A model generated the notes under the pieces. The model saw nothing but the letters and a program-made list of their open reading frames with translations. It had not been told where the DNA came from and made no database searches. Shown in pieces: positions 56,601 to 63,728 of a stretch of DNA of 64,000 nt. The position numbers and the translations under genes were made by a program. Origin of the DNA: Dromiciops gliroides (Eukaryota; Chordata; Mammalia; Microbiotheria; Microbiotheriidae); assembly GCF_019393635.1 (NCBI RefSeq), contig NC_057862.1:266738441-266802440 (forward strand), given 5' to 3'. Each line of letters starts with the position of its first letter. Positions within the stretch are counted from its first letter, which is position 1.

Positions 56601-58107
56601 AAGATATTTTGAAGTTCTCTTTTTTCAAGGTTTGTATATTGGACATCCCTGGTACCATAATATCTTTATGATGGGATTCTTTTTGTTGATCCATTCTTCC
56701 AGTTTTGCATCCCAAATTCAGGCTTTATGTTAGGATCTGACACCAGCACACTTCTCGTGGGAATGTCTGTACCTTGCTTGGCCCTTTTTTGTATTCTCTT
56801 AGGTTCTGCTACTTTCTTCAGATATTGAGTGCTGTGTTCAAGGGTCTTGAGGGCTGCCTGGGCCAGCTTTCATTGTGTCCAGAGTGATCTGATCCAGGGC
56901 AAAGTCCAATCACTAATTTTCTGGTCTGAGTTTTGTGAGCTGACTTGTGTTTGGGCCTGAGCAACATCATTGTGGAATGGTTGGAGCTCCAGTAGACTAG
57001 TGGTCCCAGCCATTGTAAGGTAGCTGGAAGACTATAGAACTTCAGAAAGACAGAATTGCAGGTTATTCCTTGATCTGAGCTTCCTGCCATGCTTTCAGTT
57101 GTTTCTGGTTTCAGACTAGACTGGGGGCTGGTTTTGATTCCTTACTGTGGTCCTGAGGTCAAAGTCACAGAGGTACCACTTGCTTCTGAACTTGCTTCTT
57201 GCTCTTTAGCCTGATGCCTAAGACCATTCTTTCCCCTAAACTGCCACCTTAGGTTTTCATTTAACTCTAGTGTTAAGCAGCAGTGCTCTACTGCTCCCTG
57301 AACTGCAACATACCTCCCCTCCCTGTTGGACCTTTCCTTGCCCTAATACATAGCCCTAGGTTCTAGTTCAGTTTCTGTTCTAAAAGGTTCTGATGGGCAT
57401 TCTCCTGGCTAGACCCCTTCCCCAGCATCCAGACCTTTATTTCTGTCTGCCTATTATGTCCTAGGCTAGAAAAATTACCTACTATGATTTTTTTTTAAAT
57501 CTCCCAGTCAAGAATTGGTCTGGTGAATATTCAGGATTTTGCAAAACAGTTATGATGGAGAACTGGGCTGTATTGTTTCTTCCTACTCTTCCAGCTTGGG
57601 AGGTGTCCTGTCAATAAGCATTTATCAGGAGCGTACTAAGAACTATGTTGTGACTTGTCAATGAAAAGTAAAGCAGCAACAAATAAAAAGTTTTATTAGG
57701 ATGTTCCTTTTAAAAAATCTTTAGGGTAGAACTGAGACCAAAGAGAAAGGTCTCTTTCAATTTTCTTTTAACTTGCCTAAGATATTTAATCTCCATTAAC
57801 CTCCTTCTATAAAATGGGAATGATGTTGTTTATTATATGCCTGTACATGTTAAAAGAATACTTTGAAAATATTTATGAAGTAACAAGAGATATAATTTGA
57901 ATACTGAATATTGATTCTATTCCTCTGCTACATTTTGAATCTTTTAATACATTTTATAGTCAAGCTTTAAGAAATGTTCATATTAACTGTTTATTGTTCC
58001 TTTGCATAAAGATACTTTAATTCTAAATTGTTTATTTTATTTTCAGGTATTTGGTACTGGATATTGCAGATAATCCAGTTGAAAATATAATACGTTTTTT
58101 TCCCATG
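22788..58107 (+). CDS. STYX: STYX, pseudophosphatase (exons 1-5, residues 1-101; 3' part outside window)
   Basis: STYX is a dual-specificity phosphatase homologue in which the catalytic cysteine is replaced by glycine, so it binds but does not dephosphorylate; it is reported to anchor ERK in the nucleus and to bind other signalling proteins. Coding exons: 22788-22844, 42945-42977, 44669-44722, 53563-53660, 58047-58107. They sum to 303 nt and join in frame to 101 codons: [13 protein letters not shown].., [66 protein letters not shown]. These match the N-terminal half of the ~223-residue human protein with few conservative changes. The start is secured by an in-frame TGA at 22725-22727, 60 nt upstream, and by its context (G at -3, G at +4). 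The phosphatase-loop exon (HGNAGISRS in human) is not in the window, so the missing cysteine cannot be confirmed here. Intron 1 is 20.1 kb. Confidence 0.96.
22960..24070. other. STYX intron 1, proximal unique part
   Basis: CpG-rich to ~23200, then AT-rich with no repeat or coding signal I can name. Open frames on both strands in the GC-rich part are chance reads of low-stop sequence. Confidence 0.6.
24075..24214 (+). mobile_element. Marsupial tRNA-derived SINE
   Basis: Full head and tail, with the ACTTACTAGC segment shortened to CTAGC. Duplication AATCCTGTTTTCT / AGTCTTGTTTTCT. Confidence 0.93.
24563..24709 (+). mobile_element. Marsupial tRNA-derived SINE
   Basis: Full-length copy ending in TTGCCTCACTT + poly-A; duplication AAAATTTGAGCTAT / AAAATTGAGCTATC. 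Confidence 0.93.
24750..25010 (-). mobile_element. Long CORE-SINE (Mar1-like)
   Basis: Complement of the longer marsupial CORE-SINE: CCATTTCTTTCTCCAGCTTATTTTAC, GAAACTGAGG, AAGTGACTTGTCGGGTCACATAGCTAG, GATTTGAACTCAGG and the head complement. The extra 3' block separates it from the short SINE. Confidence 0.75.
25425..25810 (+). mobile_element. L2/CR1-type LINE fragment
   Basis: CAGTCCATCCTCCACAGAGATGCC..ATTGATATTCCTAAAACATAAATCTGAC and GGATAAAATACAAACTCCTTAG match the same L2 text seen at 12090-12160. It has one 95-codon open frame that is not a gene. Confidence 0.65.
25825..28490 (-). mobile_element. L2-type LINE, long antisense copy
   Basis: From its 3' end (AAGCATTTATTGAG..CACAATCTAATGGG) the minus strand can be followed for ~2.5 kb into the reverse transcriptase, interrupted by a SINE at 27107-27271. 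The catalytic YADD box near 26718-26745 is broken by a one-base loss. There are two nested 3' ends at the right-hand start (25825 and 25862). No intact frame remains. Confidence 0.8.
27107..27271 (+). mobile_element. Marsupial tRNA-derived SINE in L2
   Basis: Full-length copy with a long A-rich tail containing CAAA units, inserted in the antisense L2. Confidence 0.93.
28507..29249 (-). mobile_element. 5'-truncated L1 (3' end)
   Basis: Complement of the L1 3' UTR and ORF2 end (CTCCCCAAGACAG, ATCTGATATAGG-like, CTCATCGTTTCTTACAGCACAATAG). Perfect 12-bp duplication gaagtaatgatt at 28495-28506 and 29250-29261. A SINE sits in its tail at 28545-28720. Its 131-codon open frame is not a gene. Confidence 0.88.
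28545..28720 (+). mobile_element. Marsupial tRNA-derived SINE
   Basis: Copy with an extra A in the A box (GGCAGCTAAGGTGG) and a CAAA-rich tail; duplication AAAATTTATTTTA on both sides. Inserted in the tail of an antisense L1. Confidence 0.92.
29735..30115 (-). mobile_element. Possible antisense LTR fragment
   Basis: CACCAGTTTATTGTCCC, read on the minus strand, has CAATAAA as in an LTR poly(A) site. No partner LTR or gene is visible, so this is weak. Just upstream (29375-29435) is a small L2-like 3' remnant. Confidence 0.25.
31889..32032 (+). mobile_element. Marsupial tRNA-derived SINE in L1
   Basis: Copy inserted between the endonuclease and reverse transcriptase parts of the L1, with small deletions in the head and core. 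Confidence 0.92.
34061..34215 (+). mobile_element. Marsupial tRNA-derived SINE in L1
   Basis: Copy with a 12-base G run at its 5' end, inserted before the ORF2 C-terminus. The likely duplication is AAATGAAGAAAT / CAGATGAAGAAAT. Confidence 0.92.
35461..35953 (-). mobile_element. 5'-truncated L1 inserted antisense into an L1
   Basis: The complement of an L1 3' UTR, flanked by the perfect 14-bp duplication tataacagctcttt at 35447-35460 and 35954-35967. Contains the (AC)n tract. Confidence 0.92.
35603..35644. repeat. (AC)n microsatellite in L1 3' UTR
   Basis: About 21 AC units, followed by impure ATACAT/ACAT sequence to ~35715. Confidence 0.97.
36878..37029 (-). mobile_element. Marsupial tRNA-derived SINE
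   Basis: Full-length copy; duplication CCACTATCCTTTTATT / CCACTATCTTTTTATT. Confidence 0.93.
37310..37735. mobile_element. L3/CR1-type LINE fragment
   Basis: CATGTTTAGCTTAAAGAAGAGAAG, GAGCTGTCTTCAAGTATTT and CTAACTATTAGAGCTGTCC are typical of old CR1/L3 3' regions (GTTTAGCCTGGAGAAGAGAAG..). I do not commit to the strand. Confidence 0.6.
37771..37915 (+). mobile_element. Marsupial SINE, first of a tandem pair
   Basis: Copy with a short internal deletion (CCTGGAGTATCTGAG). It shares target text aaaatactgtgaggc (37756-37770 and 37916-37930) with the next SINE. Confidence 0.93.
37931..38063 (+). mobile_element. Marsupial SINE, second of a tandem pair
   Basis: Copy lacking part of the core (CACTAGCTGGAAAGTTACTTAACCC). 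Target text lies at 37916-37930 and 38064-38078. Confidence 0.93.
38262..39098 (+). mobile_element. 5'-truncated L1 with intact ORF2 C-terminal frame
   Basis: The open frame 38291-38707 encodes [13 protein letters not shown], then [24 protein letters not shown] and [10 protein letters not shown], which align with the ORF2 C-terminus of human L1 (HCWWECKLVQPLW.., [12 protein letters not shown].., FIAALFTIAKTW.., EYYAAIKNDE). A 15-bp duplication with one mismatch (aaaaagactaaaact / aaaaagactcaaact) lies at 38247-38261 and 39099-39113. Only the C-terminal end is present, so there is no enzyme. Confidence 0.92.
38941..38962. repeat. (GT)n in L1 3' UTR
   Basis: Eleven GT units at the same place in the L1 3' UTR where two other copies here carry AC or AT tracts. 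Confidence 0.95.
39340..40110 (+). mobile_element. Old L1 ORF2 fragment
   Basis: Very degraded: near 39540-39580 the text CTGTTTGTGAATGACCTAATGGTGCGC reads L-F-V-N-D-L-M-V-R, a decayed F-A-D-D box, followed by AT-rich ORF2 text up to ATTCCCCAATCAATAAA. Confidence 0.6.
40288..40438 (-). mobile_element. Marsupial tRNA-derived SINE
   Basis: Full-length copy; duplication CTCCCGACCCTTTTT / CTCCGACCCCTTTTT. Confidence 0.93.
41000..42245 (+). mobile_element. Old L1 3' end split by a ~700-bp GC-richer block
   Basis: 41030-41280 matches the L1 ORF2 C-terminus (AGAAATGCAAATTAAAACAAC, AACAATGTTGGAGAGGC) and 42000-42245 matches an L1 3' UTR (AACATGGAAATATGTTTTGTATAAC, GGAGAGAATTTGGAGCTC). Between them, 41283-41990 is GC-richer and not L1 I recognise; it contains a 188-codon open frame (41353-41919). 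That frame has no motif I know and an odd composition, so I do not call a gene. Confidence 0.55.
42945..42977 (+). CDS. STYX: STYX coding exon 2
   Basis: A tiny 33-nt exon, phase 0 on both sides, encoding [11 protein letters not shown] (Asp at the first position where I recall Glu in human). Acceptor GTTTTTAAG, donor GTATGA. Too short to appear as an open frame on its own. Confidence 0.95.
43148..43301 (-). mobile_element. Marsupial tRNA-derived SINE
   Basis: Full-length copy in STYX intron 2, 170 bp after exon 2; TATTACTACATTTATTT / CCCTACTACATTGAT marks the target. Confidence 0.92.
43657..43821 (-). mobile_element. Marsupial tRNA-derived SINE
   Basis: Full-length copy in STYX intron 2 with a perfect 15-bp duplication agtacatatatttat at 43642-43656 and 43822-43836. 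Confidence 0.95.
44415..44610 (+). mobile_element. MIR-like CORE-SINE
   Basis: GATTTAGTAGAAAGAACATTGGATTG, CTGTGTGACATTAGGCAAGTCA and TGATTGGACTAGATGATCTCTAACA follow the MIR layout, just before STYX exon 3. Confidence 0.75.
44669..44722 (+). CDS. STYX: STYX coding exon 3
   Basis: Fifty-four nt, phase 0 on both sides, encoding [18 protein letters not shown], the first strand of the phosphatase fold. Acceptor ATTTTTAG, donor GTATGC. Confidence 0.96.
44912..45155 (+). mobile_element. Long CORE-SINE (Mar1-like, RTE-type tail)
   Basis: The short-SINE-like head is followed by CAGAGAAGGAAATGGCAAACCACTCCAGTATC and a tail CACAACTGAAATGACTCAAAAACAACA, which resembles RTE-type LINE 3' ends. This suggests a different partner LINE from the poly-A SINEs. 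Confidence 0.8.
45915..46070 (-). mobile_element. MIR-like fragment
   Basis: TTCTGGATGATGAAACTGAAGTCCAGGCAGGTTAAC..GGTCACTCCAGGGCTGGAGTC is the complement of a MIR core. Confidence 0.5.
46075..46570 (+). mobile_element. Two L2-type LINE 3' ends
   Basis: The first ends at CACAGTGCCTTGCACATAAGTGCCTAATAAAC (~46145-46180). The second runs from GATCCAGCCAAACTGGCC through CTTCCTGAGG to GGCCTGGCACATAGTAG..TTAACAAATATT (~46560). Both are plus-strand L2 tails. Confidence 0.8.
46783..46924 (+). mobile_element. Marsupial tRNA-derived SINE
   Basis: Full-length copy in STYX intron 3 with perfect 14-bp duplication aaaagcacatatgc at 46769-46782 and 46925-46938. Confidence 0.95.
47441..47693 (-). mobile_element. 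Long CORE-SINE (Mar1-like, RTE-type tail)
   Basis: The complement of the same long SINE as at 44912: TTGTTTTTGTTGAGTTGTTTCAGTTG tail, TTACCATTTCCTTCTCCAG, then core and head. Confidence 0.8.
47875..48024 (+). mobile_element. Marsupial tRNA-derived SINE
   Basis: Full-length copy; duplication AAGTTTATAATTTAG / AAGTTTCTAATTTGG. Confidence 0.93.
48778..49065 (+). mobile_element. MIR-like CORE-SINE
   Basis: Head GGCAGTTAGGTGG, B box ATTCAAATTC, then TTGCCTCAGTTTCCTCAGCTGTAAAATGGG and the long 3' part with ATATTTATAAAGTGCTTAGGATAGTGCC. Confidence 0.75.
49268..50246 (-). mobile_element. L2-type LINE, antisense
   Basis: From the 3' end (TATTTATTAAGCATTACTATGCCAGGC) into the C-terminal part of the reverse transcriptase frame. 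The catalytic box, read on the minus strand near 50185-50200, is Y-A-A-N instead of Y-A-D-D. Confidence 0.8.
50307..50477 (-). mobile_element. Marsupial tRNA-derived SINE
   Basis: Full-length copy with a long T/G-rich tail complement; perfect 12-bp duplication ctaaaaatgttt at 50295-50306 and 50478-50489. Confidence 0.94.
50658..50813 (+). mobile_element. Marsupial tRNA-derived SINE
   Basis: Full-length young-looking copy with perfect 14-bp duplication agaagatgaggcct at 50644-50657 and 50814-50827. The tail has gained AAG repeats. Confidence 0.95.
51350..51500 (+). mobile_element. Marsupial tRNA-derived SINE
   Basis: Full-length copy; duplication agaaagattga at 51339-51349 and 51501-51511. 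Confidence 0.95.
51724..52690 (-). mobile_element. L2-type LINE, antisense, reverse transcriptase readable
   Basis: The minus-strand frame 52048-52284 reads [14 protein letters not shown], then [18 protein letters not shown], the CR1/L2 reverse transcriptase text (GFRPGHSTETAL.., LLDLSAAFDTVDH). The L2 3' end is at 51724-51850. Stops and gaps elsewhere show it is dead. Confidence 0.85.
51865..51896. repeat. (GC)n/(AC)n alternating purine-pyrimidine tract
   Basis: TGTGCGCGCGCGCGCATG followed after AA by (CA)n, in the 3' part of the antisense L2. CpG-rich tracts of this kind are rare in AT-rich introns. Confidence 0.9.
52935..53065 (-). mobile_element. L2-type LINE 3' remnant
   Basis: AAAAGTATTTATGCTTACTATATGCAAAACACTTTACC..GGGATACAAATAGAAAAGGAAGTCAGCCCC is the degraded complement of the L2 3' end. 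Confidence 0.65.
53563..53660 (+). CDS. STYX: STYX coding exon 4
   Basis: Ninety-eight nt encoding [23 protein letters not shown] plus two bases of Arg. Val replaces the Ile I recall after HGITH in human. Acceptor TTTTTTTACAG, donor GTAAGA. Confidence 0.96.
53670..55430. other. STYX intron 4, unassigned
   Basis: About 1.75 kb after exon 4 show no repeat I can name with confidence and no coding frame. Confidence 0.5.
55440..57600 (-). mobile_element. L1 5' half (ORF1 and probably 5' UTR), antisense
   Basis: On the minus strand, ~55900-56350 matches L1 ORF1 coiled-coil text (complements of TCTGTTTTCCACGTCAGTTG and TTTCTTGTTTTCTCATGGAATCATTAAC). GC-richer 56700-57600 could be the ORF1 start and 5' UTR, which is less certain. 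A second L1 end is inserted at 56366-56540. Confidence 0.55.
56366..56540 (-). mobile_element. Short L1 3' end inserted into an L1
   Basis: L1 3' UTR complement (TTATATGTAAAGATAGTCTTCC, CCCCAAGACAGCAAG, CTGATATAGG) flanked by tcttgcttcat at 56355-56365 and 56541-56551. Confidence 0.8.
58047..58107 (+). CDS. STYX: STYX coding exon 5
   Basis: Sixty-one nt completing Arg and encoding [20 protein letters not shown]. The VLDIADNP stretch sits where active DUSPs carry the general-acid loop. Acceptor TTTTCAG, donor GTATGT. I searched 58108-64000 by eye for the next exon (TKEFIDG..) and did not find it. Confidence 0.96.
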
Positions 58108-58559
58108 GTATGTATCACAATTGACTCTTACAGTAACTTAGTTTTGAATGGAACTCTGCAATTTATCTAAGGAAATGGTCTACCTTTCTAGAAAAATCCT
58201 GCAGTAATAACATATATTTTTGTAGTGTTTTAAGGGTTATAGTACCTTTTCCAAACTATTCTTGAATGTTTAAAATTACAGATTATTAAAATATATTGGT
58301 ACCTATATGAACATTATATAGAACATAATTTATATTCACTTTTTTAAGGTTGACCTCAAGAAAACCAAAGATATACTGTGGTTTTCCCTTTTTGATATTT
58401 AGATGAATTAATCAGTCAACAAACAATATCAAACTTTTACTCTGTGATATATATTATGTCTACAAAAAAAAAGAAACCTTCCTTGCTCTGAAGGATCTTA
58501 TATTCTGTCATATCAGATTTATGAACTTATTGATGTGGCTATTTCCTCCTCAAGTACAG

Positions 58560-59110
58560 ATATTGCCAAAATTTCTAAGTCACAGTTTTAGACAAAGAAA
58601 AATCAGTCTCCAAGCCAAAAAAATAGGTTTATTGAGAGGAGGGGTCCTGTCTCACAATAAAGCTAGTCTCAGGTCTAGGACCCAAAGACCCCAAGCCTCA
58701 GGATCCAAGGGCATTTATACATAATATGCTCCTCCCACAATATTAACACAATCAAAGTGGTACATGTACAGTAAGTATAAGTAGAGAGAAAGAAACCATC
58801 AGTCTATCATCATCCAGTTGCTAACCCCTTAGATTTCATTTTTCCACCTAAGACAATGCCACCTTGGTGGCTGGCCACCTGGGTGGAAACCACTAGTTTA
58901 GAAACAGATAATTGCAAGCCAAATAGAAGTATTAGTTACATCAAAAAAAAAAAAAGTTAGATGGCTTCTTCTCCAACTCTGCTTGGTCCCTTTCAGCTCA
59001 GAAGTTACTATTTTTGGTATTTGACCTTTAAGCTGATTGGTAGATGCCTAACCACAACTGGAAATGAGTTGATGGGGGGATTTAAGGGGTAAATAGTATT
59101 TATCCAGACC
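58560..59110 (-). mobile_element. Possible antisense LTR
   Basis: Read on the minus strand, 58595-58660 gives CAATAAACCTATTTTTTTGGCTTGG, like the R/U5 border of a retroviral-type LTR. No internal genes or second LTR are visible; a solitary LTR is the best guess. Confidence 0.4.
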
Positions 59111-59206
59111 AGTTTACAGTATAGCATGTATATTAGTTCTACCAATATCTCTCTTACTTATTCCATTAATATTTGCTTAAGCTACTTAAGAATACCTTAA
59201 CATGTT

Positions 59207-59369
59207 GGGGCAGCTAGATGGCGCAGTGGATAAGCATCAGCCCTGGATTCAGGAGGACCTGAGTTCAAATCCGGCCTCAGACACTTACTAGCTGTGTGAC
59301 CCTGGGCAAGTCACTTAACCCCAATTGCCTCACCCCCCAAAAAAAATTAAAAAAAAAACAATTTTTTAA
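59207..59369 (+). mobile_element. Marsupial tRNA-derived SINE
   Basis: Full-length copy in STYX intron 5; duplication aagaataccttaacatgtt / aagaatatcttaacatgtt at 59188-59206 and 59370-59388 (one mismatch). Confidence 0.95.
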
Positions 59370-59755
59370 AAGAATATCTTAACATGTTAAGTCACAGTTT
59401 TGTAGTTTTGTAAAAACTGATTATTATCATAGTTATATCTACTTATATTTAAGGGGTGGGAAAAATCTCACTTTCACAGAGATAGCTCCAGTTTAGCTGG
59501 AAATCCTTGATTTTGGTTGCCAGTTGTTGAGTAACTTTCTTCATCAATCACATTCACTTGAAAAGTAAGGTTCTCTTTATGGAAGTCATAACATAAGCAT
59601 ATATTAACAGTTTATGAGCTAATTGGTAGTACAGTTTGTTTTCAGAATTGGTTTAAATGAGCAGACTAGTTATTGGGTCTGAACCCAAGTTATATGACAA
59701 CTCTGGAAGGAAGTGTCTTGTGATGTGCCCCAAGGATCTATACTAGGTATTGTAC

Positions 59756-60510
59756 TTTTTTTTTTAATCATAAAAGTATTTTATTATTTTTCAGTTACAT
59801 GTAAAGATAGTTTTCAACATTTATTTTCATAGGATTTTTGGTTCCAGATTTTTCTCCTACTATCCCTTCCCTCCCCCCTTCCCCAAGACAGAAAGCAATC
59901 TGATATAGGTTATATATGTACTATCACATTAAACATAGTTCTACATTAGTCATATTGTGAAAGAAGAAGCAGAACACAAGGGAAAAACCTCATAAAAGAG
60001 GAAAAAACCAGCCAAGAAGTAGAAACAATATGGTTCAATCTGCATTCAGAATCCACAGTTCTTTTTTCTGGGTGTGGAGAACATTTTCTATCGTGAGTTC
60101 TTTGAAATTGTTTTCGGTGGGGCAGCTAGATGGTGCAGTGAATAGAGCACCGGCCCTGGAGTCAGGAGTACCTGAGTTCAAATCCGGCCTCAGACACTTA
60201 ACACTTACTAGTTGTGTGACCCTGGGCAAGTCACTTAACCCCAATTGCCTCACTTAAAAAAAAAAAAATTGTTTTCGATCATTTCACTGCTAAGTGCCAA
60301 GTCTATCACAGTTGATCATCATACAATGTTGCTGTTTCTATGTATGATGTTCTCCTGTTTCTGCTCATCTCGCTCAGCATCAGTTCATGTAAGTCCTTCC
60401 AGGTTTCTCTGAAATTCTCCTGCTCATCGTTTCTTACAGCACAATAGCATTCCATTACATTCATATACCACAACTGTTTATCCATTCCCCAGTTGATGGG
60501 CATTCCCTCA
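59756..60510 (-). mobile_element. 5'-truncated L1, copy A of a back-to-back pair
   Basis: L1 3' UTR and ORF2 end (complement), interrupted by a SINE at 60117-60265. Truncated at GGGCATTCCCTCA. Target text taggtattgtac at 59744-59755 and taggcattgtac at 60511-60522. Confidence 0.9.
60117..60265 (+). mobile_element. Marsupial tRNA-derived SINE in L1
   Basis: Full-length young-looking copy with perfect 12-bp duplication aaattgttttcg at 60105-60116 and 60266-60277. Confidence 0.95.
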
Positions 60511-60522
60511 TAGGCATTGTAC

Positions 60523-60689
60523 TTTTTTTTTTAATTAATAAAGTATTTTATTTTTTTTCCCATTACATGTAAAGATAGTTCTCAACTTGTGTTTATACAA
60601 GCTTTCCAATTTCACATTTTTCTCTCTCCCTCCCCTCCCTCCCCTCCCTCCCCTCTCCCCTAGACAGCAGATAATCTGATATAGGTTTT

Positions 60690-60724
<35 letters not shown>

Positions 60725-61198
60725 ATATACATACATACATACATATATACACACACATAATAACATTAAACATATTTCTGCATTAGTCATGTTTATAAGA
60801 GAAAAATCAGAGCAATGACAAAAAATACCTCAAAATAGAAAAACATCAGCACCAAAAACAAAAGAAATAGTATGGTTCATTCAGCATCCATACTCCACAG
60901 TTATTCTTTTTTCCCCCTGGATTTGGAGATCCTCTTCCATCATGAGTCCCCTGGAACTCTTCTGTACCATTGCATTGGTGAGAAGAATATAGTCCATCAC
61001 AGTAGATCAACACTCAATGTTGATGATACTGTGTACAATGTTCTTCTGGTTCTGCTCATCTCACTCATCATCAGCCCACGCAAGACCCTCCAGGTTTCTC
61101 TGAACTTCTGCTCATCATTTCTTACAGCACAATAGTATTCCATTGTATTCATATACCACAACTTTTTATCCATTCCCCAATTGATGGGCATTCCCTCA
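60523..61198 (-). mobile_element. 5'-truncated L1, copy B of a back-to-back pair
   Basis: A different L1 subfamily from copy A: its 3' UTR has AGTTCTCAACTTGTG and a longer CCCTCC tract (60621-60661), like the copy at 38262-39098. Truncated at the same GGGCATTCCCTCA and followed by taggcactgtac (61199-61210). Confidence 0.9.
60689..60757. repeat. (AT)n(AC)n/(ACAT)n tract in L1 3' UTR
   Basis: About 12 AT units followed by AC and ACAT repeats inside L1 copy B. Confidence 0.95.
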
Positions 61199-61334
61199 TA
61201 GGCACTGTACTTTTAACATTTTTAATCTATGACTTGAATAAGAGCAAAGGTGATGTGCATATCAAAAATGTAGATGACACAAAGCCAGAGGTCTCAACAG
61301 ATAATATGTTTATAATTAAGACACAAACTGTCTT

Positions 61335-61447
61335 CTCCACTAGAATGTAAGTTCCCTGAGAGCAGAGATTATGTCTTCCCAGTACTTAGCACATTGCATG
61401 CACATAGTTAGCATTTAATAAATGCTTGTTATTTGATTGGTTTCTTG
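61335..61447 (+). mobile_element. L2-type LINE 3' end
   Basis: CTAGAATGTAAGTTCCCTGAGAGCAGAG..GTACTTAGCACATTGCATGC..TTAATAAATGCTTG is the typical L2 tail. Confidence 0.85.
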
Positions 61448-61449
61448 AT

Positions 61450-63728
61450 GGAGTCATAGAACCAAACATATATAAAAGAGTTGCAAATCTTTAGTATTAC
61501 AACAAACTTAAGTAATGTCCATAGGTTTACTTTGTTGTGTTAGTATTTTTCCAGAGACTGAGAGCTTTTCACTTCATAATGTTTCTATAGTTTTGATAGG
61601 GGTATTTATGTCTCAGGCTATCATTGTACCTCGGTAAAAGCACATTAGACATTAGGATACCCCTGCAATCTGTATGGACAGAGTCATTTTAGATCTCAGC
61701 CTCTTAAGAGCATCACTGTGCTCATGCTAATGGCATATCAGTGACAGAATAACTTTTTCCTAATGCCAGACAATGATAGCATTCACCCCGAAGAAGTCTC
61801 TGGGAATATTTTTTAACATCTTCCTGACTGCCTCTCTCTTTCCTCGTTGATTCAACCTGTAGGCACAGGGTGTCATAAAAGTTTTCATGAGAAAATTGGT
61901 TCAACGTTCAGGTAGTGCTTTGAAATGCTATAACAGTAAAGATGTGATTTTTAATGTTGTTTCTGAACATTATAGAGGGCTTGGGAAAACTGACTTAATT
62001 TTCAGAAGTATTGTCCTCTTTCTTCATATAAAAGCACTGCAAACCCTGCTACCAATGAGGTTAAGACTAGGAGATTACTTAGTCTTGCAGTAGGAGAAAA
62101 TTTGGGTATCCAGTCCAAACCAGGCTGGATAGAAAGGTGTAAAACCCCACCCCACCCCTGCTGGAAATAGGGCAGGTCAGTGCTTCCATGCCAGTCAGCA
62201 GAGATTAGATGCATGAATGACTGCTATACTTCTAGTTTGGGTGAGATAGGGAGACCTGATTTTTAGAAAAATAAATAAATTAAAAATAATGTTGTAATCG
62301 TATGTCAGTGATGAAACATGCTTAAATGTTGGAGTAAATTCTCCATAGCACCTTAGCCCAGATTCTTAAGATGGTCACAATGCCATGAAGAAATTGTAAA
62401 TAGGAAATGAAAGAGTGGGTAAAATCTGACAAAGAAGTTCTTTAACACTAATTTGTGTTAATTCTATAGAAATCAAATATATTTTAAATGGCATTCATGA
62501 ATTAGGACATTAGTAGCATTGGTAATACTGAGTTCTGGAGAGTGGGAAAACCTTTTGAAAGAAGGCTATAACCATTGATTCATTCATTCATTTATATCAA
62601 CTATGTTATACTTCCTAGGGAGTCATGCCCCCCTTACATATTTCACTCTATGAAAGACACAAATGACAAAAAAACAAATTGTCATCAAGAGCCTGAGAGG
62701 ATCTCTCCTGGGATCATAGCTATTCAGGTCTATCTGCCATATCATCCACAGTTAAATGCAACATATCATAATTTTTTGTTATGATGACACCGACCCATCC
62801 AAAAGGAAATTTATTTTGTTTAGTATAATAAACAGTACTTAGTATATACAGGCACATAGTAGGCAGACCATACTGTTTAATGAGGAACCATGGCATAGTG
62901 GATAGAATACTGACTTTAGAGCCAGGAAGACCTCAATTCTTGTCTCACCTCTGACATGCTGGCTTTGTGACTGAGCAAATCACTTAATCTCTATATAAAG
63001 TGTTTTACAGGCAACTACTATAAGTTACAGAACAGATTCCACTCTTCATTTTAGAGGGAATTTGATCATACAAGAGTTCCTTTATACCTGTGCTATCAAA
63101 TACCTGTGTATATCAAAGGTCCTTATACCTGTCCTTATGCCATTTAATAAGATAGAATATAGTGTACACGTAGGTTTGCATTTGAAAAACTAAATAAAAT
63201 TCTTAAATGTACCCATGATCTCATTGATCTGTGTATTCCTACTAAGGATTCAGATTGCATACCAGTTGATCTTACGCAATTCCTATCCATGTTTTCCCGT
63301 AAGTTCTCACCTAACAAAGTGAGGGGGCCACCCTCAACTTTCCCATGACATTGCAAGGATACCAGTTAAGCACAGGGACTTTCCTTTGCTTAGCCCTTGC
63401 TCTTGTCATATGACATCATTTCACATGGACATTTCTTTGACGACATTTTCTACTCCATTTATCCTTCATTATTCCTTTTTTGTCATATAGTAGCCTTTTT
63501 ATTCACCATGAGCCTCTTTGTTGTCTTCAGCTATCAGGAAAATTCATGTAACTATAATGATTCATTCCTAGGGATTCTGGATACATTTGATGTTTTTTGT
63601 TTTAAAATTATTTAAAATCTTTTATGCATAGTCTTTTTGGGGACACTATCATTCAGTACTAGAATTTAACTTGTCAAGTGAGCAAAAATTAGCCTTCCAT
63701 CAATTACTTAAAAATAGTAATTGTTGTT
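61450..63728. other. STYX intron 5, mostly unassigned
   Basis: Apart from a MIR-like fragment at 62880-63005 I see no element, exon or RNA gene here. The short open frames are AT-rich chance reads. Confidence 0.5.
62880..63005 (+). mobile_element. MIR-like CORE-SINE
   Basis: CATGGCATAGTGGATAGAATACTGACTTTAGAGCCAGGAAGACC and GGCTTTGTGACTGAGCAAATCACTTAATC follow the MIR head and core. Confidence 0.75.

Noticed and set aside
24075..60265. Repeated ~140-bp units as a CRISPR-like array
   Set aside because: The copies lie in both orientations at irregular distances, carry poly-A tails and target duplications, and sit in vertebrate introns.
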